Below, one piece after another: positions 1 through 7,048 of a DNA stretch of 23,766 bases. The stretch lies in NCBI GenBank assembly GCA_036378155.1, contig DASUXA010000003.1, forward strand, positions 1-23,766. Reading direction: 5' to 3'. Positions within the stretch are counted from its first letter, which is position 1. Each line of letters opens with the position of its first letter. A program made the translations under genes and the position numbers. The notes under the pieces were generated by a model that was not told where the DNA came from, searched no databases, and saw nothing but the letters and a program-made list of their open reading frames with translations. The stretch is from DASUXA01 sp036378155 (lineage in GTDB: Bacteria > Actinomycetota > Actinomycetes > Mycobacteriales > Micromonosporaceae).

Positions 1-89
1 GCGACGCGGGCGACCCGCGCGCCGGCGAGCGCGGTGACCGCGCCGACCGCCGCGGGCAGGGCGACCATCGCCCACAGCGCGACGGTCAT
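1..89 (-). CDS. nuoL: NADH-quinone oxidoreductase subunit L, N-terminal fragment
   Basis: Only the first 29 or so codons lie in the window; the gene continues past position 1. The reading starts at ATG 89-87, overlapping the nuoK stop as ATGA. The visible peptide begins MTVALWAMVALPAAVGAV and is a hydrophobic first membrane helix followed by Ala/Arg-rich residues, as at the start of NuoL-type antiporter-like subunits. The assignment rests mainly on position: nuoL normally follows nuoK. A NuoM-like or other Mrp-like antiporter subunit cannot be excluded from so short a piece. Confidence 0.55.
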   Translation of the reverse strand, partial: MTVALWAMVALPAAVGAVTALAGARVARV

Positions 90-391
90 TGCTTCAACTC
101 CCGCGCCATGTCGGTCATGTCCACGTCGCCGGCGCGGAACAGCAGGGTGGCGACCGCGAACCCCATCGCCATGTCCACCGTCATGGCGGCGAGCGTGACC
201 AGGACGAGCACCTGCCCGTCCAGTACCGCCGGGGCGAGGAAGTACCAGAAGGCGGCAGCCGCGACGACCACCCCGTTGATCATCAGTTCCAGACCCATCA
301 TGACCATCACGACCGACTGCTGGCTCAACGCCCCGTACAGCCCGACGCTGAACAGCGCCGAGGCGAGCAGCAGGAACAGCGGCAGGGTCAC
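86..391 (-). CDS. nuoK: NADH-quinone oxidoreductase subunit K
   Basis: A 101-residue integral membrane subunit of a complex I-like enzyme with three predicted helices, the usual NuoK length. It starts at GTG 391-389, overlapping the nuoJ stop (GTGA), and ends overlapping the next start (ATGA), so it is translationally coupled on both sides. The first buried acid is present in GLELMINGV (Glu36 of E. coli NuoK). The second, Glu72 in E. coli (LAAAEASIG), aligns without gaps to Asp in LAAMTVDMAMG. These acids belong to the proton pathway, so an Asp here is notable. The family call is secure; whether the subunit pumps normally is unknown. Confidence 0.9.
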   Translation of the reverse strand: MTLPLFLLLASALFSVGLYGALSQQSVVMVMMGLELMINGVVVAAAAFWYFLAPAVLDGQVLVLVTLAAMTVDMAMGFAVATLLFRAGDVDMTDMARELKQ

Positions 392-936
392 CTGCGGTCC
401 CCCGCTGTCACGGGTCCCGCCGACCGGTCGCGGTCGTACCGACCGCGCGCGGTGGCGAGCACCAGGGCGGCGACGATGGTCGCGAACAGGACCGCCGAGA
501 TCCCGATCATCACGAGCATCTTGTCGCCCATGATCGACTCGCCGAGCGTCCGGATCGGGTCGGCGGGTGGCGCGCCGCGCCGGGTCGGCCAGGGCACCAG
601 CAGCGATCCGGCGGCGAGCACGACGAAGGTACCGGCGGCGATCGCCGCCGCCCCGCGTGTGTTGTGCAGCATCGACATGGGCATCAGCCCCGCCGGGTTC
701 ATCATGTACATGACCATGAAGACGACCATGATCGTCATCTCCATGACCATCATGAGGATGGTGATGATGCCGAGGTAGGGCAGCCCCAACAGGAGCAGCT
801 CACCCCCGACCGCGACGAACGACACCGCCAGCGCGAACGTCGCGCGCGCCATCGAGTCGACGGTGAACACCGCGATACCGGACGCGACAGCGACCACCGC
901 GAGCACCACGAACGCCGCCACCTGCACGTCAACCAC
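388..936 (-). CDS. nuoJ: NADH-quinone oxidoreductase subunit J
   Basis: A 182-residue membrane subunit. The start is GTG 936-934, overlapping the end of nuoH by 8 bases. It has several hydrophobic helices and the NuoJ pattern of an early helix (ARATFALAVSF) followed by a long central helix. That central helix, normally VLVYAGAIMVLFLFVIM-like, is here very rich in methionine (LMMVMEMTIMVVFMVMYMM), followed by NPAGLMPM. The C-terminus has one more helix and an Arg/Asp-rich tail. No nuoI lies between nuoH and nuoJ, where it sits in a complete operon. Confidence 0.85.
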   Translation of the reverse strand: MVDVQVAAFVVLAVVAVASGIAVFTVDSMARATFALAVSFVAVGGELLLLGLPYLGIITILMMVMEMTIMVVFMVMYMMNPAGLMPMSMLHNTRGAAAIAAGTFVVLAAGSLLVPWPTRRGAPPADPIRTLGESIMGDKMLVMIGISAVLFATIVAALVLATARGRYDRDRSAGPVTAGDRR

Positions 937-1843
937 GCACCAGCACGATCACCGACACGACGAGCACCTGCACCAGGACGGCGGGCAGGACCACCAGCCA
1001 CGCCAGGCGCATCACCCGGTCGGCGCGCAGCACAGGCATCCGGCGGCGTACCGCCACCAGCAGCGTCAGCACCGCGAGAGTCTTCACCAGGCTCCACAAC
1101 CAGCCGGGCAGCAGCGGACCCGCGCCACCGCCCAAAAACAGCGCCACCGCCATGCCGGAACCCGCCGCGAGCAGCGCGTACCGACCGGTGAGCAGGACCA
1201 GCCGATCCACACCGGACGGTTCGGTGAGCAGCCCCCCGGCGATGTCGCGACCCACCGGGTACCGCAGCGGACCCCACACGCTGAACCCCGCGACCGAGCC
1301 GAGGAACACCGCGAACGCGAGCGGCATCTGCACCACGTACCACAGTCCGCGCTGCCCGGCGACGACGTCGCCGACCCGCAGACTCCCGGCAGCCACGGCG
1401 GGCGCGGTGAGCGCGAACATCAACGGCAGCTCGTAGCCGAGCGCCTGCGCGACGAACCGGTACCCGCCGACCAGCCCGTACCCGCTGTTCGGCGCCCACC
1501 CGGCAAGCCACAGCACCGCCCACAGCAGGACATCCATCGCGTTGAACCAGACCAGCCCGGCGGGCAGGTCCGACACCACCGACCCGCCCACCGGGATCAC
1601 CGTCGCCATGAGCACCGCCACCACCAGGGGACCGGCGAGCCCGACCCGCCACAGCAGGGCGTCCGGCGCGACCGTGGTCCGTCGGCGTTGGCGCAGCAGC
1701 CGCGCGGTCTCCCGCCACGGTCGGGCGGCGCGCTGGGCGGACGCGACCGATACGCCCGTGTCGAGCAACCCGTCGACGACCGCGCCGACGATGGCGACCG
1801 TCAGCAGCAGCGCGGTCGCCGCCGTCGCGGACCACGCGATCAT
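929..1843 (-). CDS. nuoH: NADH-quinone oxidoreductase subunit H, divergent
   Basis: A 304-residue, multi-helix membrane protein, somewhat shorter than typical NuoH (about 325 to 345). It starts at ATG 1843-1841, overlapping the upstream stop (ATGA). The position between the NuoB/D-like gene and nuoJ, the hydrophobic profile and segments such as WFNAMDVLLWAVLWLAGW fit NuoH. The hallmark quinone-site stretch (E-N-R-P-P-F-D-L then acidic residues and TEYSG) is replaced by WGPLRYPVGRDIAGG and LTEPSGVDR, so the conserved acids lining the quinone cavity are largely lost. It probably belongs to a specialised or incomplete complex I-like assembly. Confidence 0.8.
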   Translation of the reverse strand: MIAWSATAATALLLTVAIVGAVVDGLLDTGVSVASAQRAARPWRETARLLRQRRRTTVAPDALLWRVGLAGPLVVAVLMATVIPVGGSVVSDLPAGLVWFNAMDVLLWAVLWLAGWAPNSGYGLVGGYRFVAQALGYELPLMFALTAPAVAAGSLRVGDVVAGQRGLWYVVQMPLAFAVFLGSVAGFSVWGPLRYPVGRDIAGGLLTEPSGVDRLVLLTGRYALLAAGSGMAVALFLGGGAGPLLPGWLWSLVKTLAVLTLLVAVRRRMPVLRADRVMRLAWLVVLPAVLVQVLVVSVIVLVRG

Positions 1844-2943
1844 CGCGCGTCTCCGGTGTGTACCGGCGCCGGCGCCCCGGCGACCAGGGCATCCGGGTCG
1901 GGATCGAAGCTCGCCAGTACGAGCCGGGCCGCGGCGAGATCCAGCCCGACCATGAGCCGGGTCGCCAGATCCAGCCGGTCGCGCCCGGCGGTCGGGTCCG
2001 GTACGAGGTCGTGCCCGGTCAGCGCGCCGCGCGCCTCGGTCAGCCAGCGGCGGTACCGGGCGGTCACGTCCTCGCCGGTGTCCGGTTGTACCCCCAGCCC
2101 CTCGGTCGACCAGCGCAGCAGCCGCGACCCGCCGACCCGGCGGTCCAGCCGGGCGAGCCGGGGCGCGACGTCAGCGGCGTCGGTACCGGTCAACACGTCG
2201 TCGCGCAGTCGTCGGCTCGCGGTCGCCGCCGCCTCCCACCCGGCGACCGCCAACAGTCGACCCAGCGAGTCGAGCCGCGCCGCCACGTACCGGCGTCGGC
2301 GCTCGTCGCGCCCGCCGCGCGTCCAGTACGGCTCGCCCACGGGTCGCGCCGGGGCGAGCACCCGCGCGTGCGCGTGCTGCACGACGTCGCCCTGCAGTAC
2401 CACGTCGACGACCAGCCCCGCCGGCCAGTCCGCCAGCACCGGACCGAGCGGGACGTGGAGGACGTCCAACTTCAGCCCGTCGCGGTCGTCGGCGCGCTCC
2501 GCCATCATCAGCCCGCCCGGCATGTCCATGCCGGACCCGCCGTGGTGACCGCCGCCGGGGTCGCCGCCGCCGTGGTCACCGCCGTCGTGCCACTCGTCGG
2601 TGCGTCCGGCTGCCTCGCGCACATGGTCGTCGTCGGCGAGCCGACCGACCGCCGCGCCGAGCGCCGACCGCACCTGATCGGGGTGGACCACGTGCGCCCG
2701 CGCGCGCGGTCCCGGCATCTGCCCCCACACCCGGTCGACGGCTGCCGCGAGTTCACGACCGGGTTCGCCGACCACGACCAGGACGTCGGCGTCGGACGGG
2801 CTCGCCGAGATCACCGCGTCGCTCGCTACGGCTTGCCGTTCCACCGCCAGCCGCGCGGCGGTCGCGCCCGGCGCGACCGCGAGAAGCAGATGGGGCCGGC
2901 GCGCCGCCGGCCGCGCGAGCCGGCGCTGGACCACCGCCCTCAC
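1840..2943 (-). CDS. NuoB/NuoD-like fusion protein lacking iron-sulfur ligands
   Basis: The start chosen is GTG 2943-2941, which overlaps the nuoA stop (GTGA), giving 367 residues. Residues about 50 to 85 (DADVLVVVGEPGRELAAAVD, then VWGQMPGP) resemble the NuoB segment before its last ligands (ADV-I-V-G..., YDQMPEP). There is no cysteine in that NuoB-like part, so it cannot hold cluster N2. Residues about 115 to 148 form a His/Gly/Asp/Met-rich linker, then DGLKLDVLHVPLGPVLADWP and LVVDVVLQGDVVQ faintly recall the start of NuoD. The remainder is Arg/Leu/Ala-rich and soluble. Its place between nuoA and nuoH is where nuoB-C-D normally sit. I infer a degenerate fusion acting as the peripheral part of the membrane arm; the function is unproven. 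Confidence 0.6.
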   Translation of the reverse strand: MRAVVQRRLARPAARRPHLLLAVAPGATAARLAVERQAVASDAVISASPSDADVLVVVGEPGRELAAAVDRVWGQMPGPRARAHVVHPDQVRSALGAAVGRLADDDHVREAAGRTDEWHDGGDHGGGDPGGGHHGGSGMDMPGGLMMAERADDRDGLKLDVLHVPLGPVLADWPAGLVVDVVLQGDVVQHAHARVLAPARPVGEPYWTRGGRDERRRRYVAARLDSLGRLLAVAGWEAAATASRRLRDDVLTGTDAADVAPRLARLDRRVGGSRLLRWSTEGLGVQPDTGEDVTARYRRWLTEARGALTGHDLVPDPTAGRDRLDLATRLMVGLDLAAARLVLASFDPDPDALVAGAPAPVHTGDAR

Positions 2944-3290
2944 GCCCACCGCAACGCACCCTCCCGCCAGGCGTACACCACGCCCGCCATCAGCACGGCG
3001 AGGAAGACGAACATCTCCACCACCGCGCCCGTGCCCACCGCGGCGACCACCACCGCCCACGGGTACATGAACAACATCTCCACGTCGAAGGCGAGGAACA
3101 GCAGACTCAGCGCGTACCAGCGGACGTGGAACCGGGACACCGCGTGCTCGACCGGCGGCAGCCCGGACAGGAACGGCCCGGCACGCAGCGGATCGGACCG
3201 CACCGCGGTCAGCATCTGCACCAGGTACAGCCCGACGATCACGGCGACCGCGACCGTGACCATCGCCAGCGCGCCGACGAACGCGCCCAC
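2940..3290 (-). CDS. nuoA: NADH-quinone oxidoreductase subunit A
   Basis: First gene of the operon, 116 residues with three membrane helices. The start is GTG 3290-3288 because a clear Shine-Dalgarno AGGTGAG (plus-strand 3294-3300) lies 3 bases upstream; an internal ATG at 3263-3261 is the alternative. NuoA signatures are visible: F-H-V-R-W-Y-A-L-S-L-L-F-L-A-F-D-V-E-M-L-F, where the acidic FDVE helix is diagnostic, and a C-terminal helix ending VVYAWREGALRWA. The stop overlaps the next start. The long open frame upstream of this start is an antisense shadow of the ccm remnant. Confidence 0.88.
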   Translation of the reverse strand: MGAFVGALAMVTVAVAVIVGLYLVQMLTAVRSDPLRAGPFLSGLPPVEHAVSRFHVRWYALSLLFLAFDVEMLFMYPWAVVVAAVGTGAVVEMFVFLAVLMAGVVYAWREGALRWA

Positions 3291-3353
3291 CGTCTCACCT
3301 CCCGCCGGTCCCCTACCCGCGCGTCCACGCGTTAACCGGACGTCACCGGGCAT

Positions 3354-4176
3354 GTGTGCGCAGCTGTCGGCGGACCCCGGTCCGCCCGGCTCGCACGACC
3401 CGGCGGACGACCGACGCGTCGGCGGTACGGGGTGCTGCTCGCGCACGCCGGGATCGCGATCGCCGCCGCCGGGATCGCCGCGTCCTCCGGGTACACCGTG
3501 TTTACTGAACGGGAGATCGGCGTCGGCCCAGATCCGGTCCTGGTTCGTCGCGCGGTACGGCACCTCGGTGCTGCTCGACCCGCCCAGCCACGGCGTCGGG
3601 GTACTGCTGTGGCTGCTGCCGGGAGCAGCGCTGATCGGGGTGGGGCTGCTCGCGATGCGGGCGGTGCGTCGCCGGGCGCCGCCCGGGCAGCGCGCGGCGA
3701 CGCGACTCGCGCCCCGTCCAGCCCGACGCGTATGGGACGTCGCGGCGATCACCGTCGTCGTCATGGTCGCCGTGATCGCGGTGGCGGCTCGGGCGACCCA
3801 GCACCCGGCAACCCCCGCCCCGGCACAGGATCCGGTACAGACCGAGTTGGCGCTGGCCGCGTCGCTGGAACAGCAGGGACAGTACGCCGCGGCAGCCGAC
3901 CTGTACCGGCAGGCGAACCAGGAACGACCCGACGACGGGGTACGACTGAAACTCGCATTCGCGCTGCTGCGCGCCAAGCAGCCCGCCGAAGCGGCGGACG
4001 ACGCGCGACAGGTACTCGCCGCGCTACCCGACGACCCCGACGCCCTGCTGCTGCTCGGGCTCGCCCAACGTGCCGCCGGCTCACCGGACGCGACCGGTAC
4101 GCTGCGCCGCTTCCTGCAAGTCGCGCCGCAACACCCCGCCGCCGCCGACATCCGCCGACTGGTCACCCACTCCTGA
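3354..4176 (+). pseudogene. Decayed cytochrome c maturation remnant: CcmF fragment joined to CcmH/CcmI-like end
   Basis: From about 3425 to 3520, one frame encodes RRRYGVLLAHAGIAIAAAGI and SSGYTVFTEREI, a good match to the internal CcmF segment that precedes its periplasmic domain (pattern AH-G-A---GIA-S--Y----E). From about 3523 onward a different frame encodes AQIRSWFVARYGTSVLLDPP then a LLWLLPGAALIGVGLL helix, which is the C-terminal half of CcmH (pattern VARYG--VL-DPP, then one helix). It continues with an Arg-rich linker, a second helix (AAITVVVMVAVIAVA) and two to three TPR-like repeats ending at TGA 4176, as in CcmI or CcmH-NrfG fusions. The rest of CcmF, CcmG and the CXXC part of CcmH are missing. 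A deletion with frame change is the simplest explanation. The helix-TPR part might still be translated. Confidence 0.7.
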
Positions 4177-4188
4177 TTCGGAGCCGGA

Positions 4189-4233
4189 CACGGCACGGTG
4201 CGCGCTGAGATTCTCAGCGCGCACCGTGCCGTG
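4189..4233. terminator. Strong bidirectional hairpin terminator
   Basis: A perfect inverted repeat with two 22-base arms (4189-4210 and 4212-4233) around a single base. In RNA the innermost GAGA/TCTC pairs would open to form the loop. It lies between two convergent units, the ccm remnant (plus, ending 4176) and the halogenase (minus, ending 4255), and would read as the same hairpin on both strands. No U-tract follows, as is common in high-GC actinomycetes. Confidence 0.85.
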
Positions 4234-4254
4234 GTGGAGACGCGACCGGTCCGG

Positions 4255-5637
4255 CTACGACTGCACGGACGTCGCGTCCCGCAGACCGAACTTCGGGAAC
4301 AGGCTCAGGTACAGCCCGGCGACCGCGTCCGACTCGTTCACCGGGAAGGCGCTGTCCGGGTCCTCGACCGCGCCGAGTTTCACCGTCTCGTTGCCGTGCC
4401 AGTACGTGGCGACCTGACGGTGCACCTCCTGCGCCCGTTCGAGATCCTCCAAACCCTGGATGATCTTGTCGAACGCAGCCTGCGGGTTCATGTTGTCCCG
4501 CTCCGCGCGGCTCAGCCGCTGCGCGGTGTAGAAGTGGTGCTCCTTGCCGCGGTAGCTCTGGTAGAACGTCGAGACCAGCAGCAGCATCCGCTGGTACGAG
4601 TCGCGGTACACGGTGCCGTAGAACTGGCGCACCCGCTCCTCGTCGATACCGTCCCGCTCGATGGCGACGACGCTGGCGGCGGCGAGCATCGCGCTGTACG
4701 TCGCCAGGTGTACGCCGGTGGACAGCAGCGGGTCCAGGAAGCACGCGGCGTCGCCGCTCATGAAGTAGCCGGGACCGGCGAAGCTTTCGGCGGCGTACGA
4801 GTAGTCCTGCTCGACCTTGACGTCGGCGACCTGCGTCGCGCCGGTGAGCATCTTCGTGGTCGGTTCGCTCTCCTTGATCGCCTCGTGGTAGAGCGCGTCG
4901 ATGCTGCCGATGTCGTTGCGCCGCTTGTTGAAGTTGTCCCGGCTGGTCACGTACCCGATGCTGGTCGTGCCGTCGTGCAGCGGGATCGCCCAGAACCAGC
5001 CGTCCGGAACGGAGAAGACGCCGATCGCACCGCCCGGACCCCGGTCCAGCGACTGCACGTCCTTCCAGTAGGACCACGTCGCCACGTTGCGGAAGATGCT
5101 GTGGAACTCGCGGTTCTTCAGGTAGCGGTTCGCCAGCACACCGGCCCTGCCGGACGCGTCGATGAGGTAGTCGAACTCGATACGACCGGAGCGGCTCGGG
5201 TCGTCGGTCGACACCCAGTTCGCCGCCACCGGCCGGTCACCGTCGAATTCCAGGTCGCGGACCGTGGTTCCCTGGTTGACGTCCACGCCGAGACTCGCCG
5301 CGTGGTCCAACAGCAGCTTGTCGAACTCCGCCCGGACCACCTGGAAAGCCTTGGGCGGCTCGTCCTCCTGGCTGAAGACGACCTCCCATTCCTCGGGACC
5401 CCAGAAGAAGTACGCGCCGTTCTTGGGCTGGAACCCGTGCTCCAATACCTTTTCCCAGGCACCCAGCAACTCGAAGATAGGCTGGCAGGACGGAAGAATC
5501 GACTCCCCGATGTGGTAGCGCGGGAAATGGTCGCGCTCGACCAGGGTCACCTCTAAGCCTTCTTTGGAGAGGAGGCCGGCCGCGGTCGCCCCGGCTGGGC
5601 CGCCTCCGATCACGAGTACCGTCGTAGATTGGCGCAC
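4255..5637 (-). CDS. FAD-dependent halogenase (CmlS-like)
   Basis: 460 residues from GTG 5637-5635, preceded by GGAGG four bases upstream. The FAD-binding motif is VLVIGGGPAGATAAG (residues 7-21). The halogenase hallmark GWFWAIP (213-219) fits W-x-W-x-I-P, and a conserved lysine is in QPKNGAYFFWG (Lys72). GDAACFLDPL (295-304) keeps the Asp that in CmlS of chloramphenicol biosynthesis bonds covalently to flavin. Spacing and wording resemble CmlS and the CndH/PltA group, which act on carrier-bound or small acyl/aryl substrates, more than tryptophan halogenases. It uses FADH2, O2 and chloride or bromide; a partner flavin reductase is not in the window. Leu28 is a TTA codon (5554-5556), suggesting bldA control. 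It follows the SARP gene by 72 bases on the same strand and may be co-transcribed with it. Substrate unknown. Confidence 0.92.
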   Translation of the reverse strand: MRQSTTVLVIGGGPAGATAAGLLSKEGLEVTLVERDHFPRYHIGESILPSCQPIFELLGAWEKVLEHGFQPKNGAYFFWGPEEWEVVFSQEDEPPKAFQVVRAEFDKLLLDHAASLGVDVNQGTTVRDLEFDGDRPVAANWVSTDDPSRSGRIEFDYLIDASGRAGVLANRYLKNREFHSIFRNVATWSYWKDVQSLDRGPGGAIGVFSVPDGWFWAIPLHDGTTSIGYVTSRDNFNKRRNDIGSIDALYHEAIKESEPTTKMLTGATQVADVKVEQDYSYAAESFAGPGYFMSGDAACFLDPLLSTGVHLATYSAMLAAASVVAIERDGIDEERVRQFYGTVYRDSYQRMLLLVSTFYQSYRGKEHHFYTAQRLSRAERDNMNPQAAFDKIIQGLEDLERAQEVHRQVATYWHGNETVKLGAVEDPDSAFPVNESDAVAGLYLSLFPKFGLRDATSVQS

Positions 5638-5709
5638 GTTGCCTCCACTGTGGTCATGCGGCGCCGGGACCTTGTCGGATATTCGCCGCGATAACGAAGC
5701 TAGTCACCG

Positions 5710-6546
5710 TTACCCGACGCGGACAGGCTGAGCTACAGCCCCTTTAGGGGGTACCTCCAAAGGAACAACGCCGTCCGCGAACGCCCAGCCGGAACGGTCG
5801 GCGGCGCGCGACTCGCCGGCGAGCACCCTTTCGCGCATGCGCAGCAGTTCACCGGACGGTTCCACGCCGAGTTGCTCGCCGAGTACCCGGCGGGCGTGCT
5901 GGAAACTCGCCAGGGCGTCGCCTCTGCGCCCCGACCGGTACAGGGCGTCGATCAGAAGCGCCTGCATCTTCTCGTTCAGCGGATCGGCGGCCACCACCGA
6001 CCGCAGTTCGGCGACCAGATCGGCGTGCAATCCGCACGCCAGATCCGCCTCGATACGCAACTGCAGCACCCGGGACCGGAGCTCGGTCAGGCGGGCGACG
6101 TGCCCGGACAGCAGCGGCCCGGCGGTCAGTCCCTCGAGCGGCTCACCGCGCCACAACGACAGCGCGGCGCGCAGCCGCTGCGCGGCTTCGGACACCCGGC
6201 CCTGGGTCAGCAGGGATCGCCCCTGCGCCGCGAGCCGCTCGAACAGCCCCGCGTCCACACCGTCGGTGGGCAGCGCGAACAGGTACCCGCCGGGCAGCGC
6301 GCGGAGCAGGTCCCTGCCGTCCGGCAGCGACTGACGCAGGTGGTAGACGTGCGTGCGCAGGGTCATGACGGCGTTGCCCGGCGGCGCGTCCGCCCACAGT
6401 TCCCGGGCGAGCGCGTCGAGCGAGACCACCTGGTTCGCCCGCAGCGCCAGCAGCGCGGCGATCCTGGCACGCTTCGGACCCCGGACGACGTGCGCCGAGT
6501 CGGCGGCATGCCATTCGAACGGTCCTAGAACGCCGACTCGTACCAT
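5710..6546 (-). CDS. SARP-family transcriptional activator
   Basis: 278 residues. The start is ATG 6546-6544, preceded by a near-perfect Shine-Dalgarno AGGAGGTGATC. The N-terminus (residues 1 to about 95) is an OmpR-type winged helix: VRVGVLGPFEW, RIAALLALRANQVVSLDALA, ELWADAPPGNA, TLRTHVYHLRQSL, GGYLFALP. The rest is a bacterial transcriptional activation domain with TPR-like helices (ALSLWRGEPLEGL, LIDALYRSGRRGDALASF, LGVEPSGELLRMRERVL). It is the small SARP type (ActII-ORF4, DnrI, RedD), which activates adjacent antibiotic genes by binding direct repeats about 11 bases apart. A candidate target lies at 11614-11643. The gene is divergent from the LuxR gene and directly upstream of the halogenase. 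Confidence 0.93.
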   Translation of the reverse strand: MVRVGVLGPFEWHAADSAHVVRGPKRARIAALLALRANQVVSLDALARELWADAPPGNAVMTLRTHVYHLRQSLPDGRDLLRALPGGYLFALPTDGVDAGLFERLAAQGRSLLTQGRVSEAAQRLRAALSLWRGEPLEGLTAGPLLSGHVARLTELRSRVLQLRIEADLACGLHADLVAELRSVVAADPLNEKMQALLIDALYRSGRRGDALASFQHARRVLGEQLGVEPSGELLRMRERVLAGESRAADRSGWAFADGVVPLEVPPKGAVAQPVRVG

Positions 6547-7048
6547 GCCGATCACCTCCTGCGGGTGCGGCGCCGTCGATTCGCCGGGAACGCCGTGGCG
6601 AGCGTACAAGCGACGTACGCGGTCGGCACCGTGACCGAAGCGGAGGGCACATCGGATGTGTCGAAAGCGGTAGGCGGATACGCCTGCAGAATCGCCGAGG
6701 CGTCGAAGGTGGCAATGCGTCGGCACGACAGTCGCGATGTCACTGTCACCGAAACACGCGACAGGCAGAGCCGACAACACTGCTATTGAGTGATGACACC
6801 TGTTCCTGGTATCGCTGCCAGGCGGGACGCATCGGGCAGAGCAGCTGGAGGTTGGCGCCGCCGCTGGAGGACCGTCTTGGTCGCACAGGAGCGCCGCCAG
6901 CGCTCTGATGAACGTCAGGGCCGTAGCGGAATTGCCGTGGGCCCGGGGCAGCAACCGACAGAGCCATGCACGGTGTCTGGAGTAATTGCCGGAACGCGAC
7001 TGAAGTATCAAAGGTCAAAGTGTAAGGCTACCGCTACCATCAGACGGA
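6547..7048. other. Divergent regulatory region between the two regulator genes
   Basis: About 500 bases without a convincing gene; short open frames have poor codon bias and no ribosome site. The stretch is less GC-rich than its surroundings and must contain the SARP promoter (minus) and the LuxR promoter (plus). Visible structure: GACAGT and ACTGTC form an inverted repeat (6727-6732 and 6742-6747), overlapped by a tandem TGTCACTGTCAC (6738-6749). GCTGGAGG occurs twice (6844-6851 and 6863-6870), and CAAAGGTCAAAG lies near 7020. A weak promoter for the LuxR gene could be TGAAGT (7001-7006) and TAAGGC (7023-7028), but this is not strong. Confidence 0.5.

Noticed and set aside
1858..3522. A long plus-strand open frame running through the nuo genes into the ccm remnant.
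   Set aside because: Only the part after about 3523 resembles a protein family (CcmH/TPR); the rest is antisense to the coupled nuo operon.
3291..4196. An upstream extension of nuoA making it 418 residues.
   Set aside because: NuoA is normally about 120 residues and a strong Shine-Dalgarno marks GTG 3290; the extension is antisense to the ccm remnant.
6746..7018. A 90-codon minus-strand frame between the two regulator genes.
   Set aside because: No Shine-Dalgarno, no family resemblance, and it occupies the expected promoter area of the regulators.
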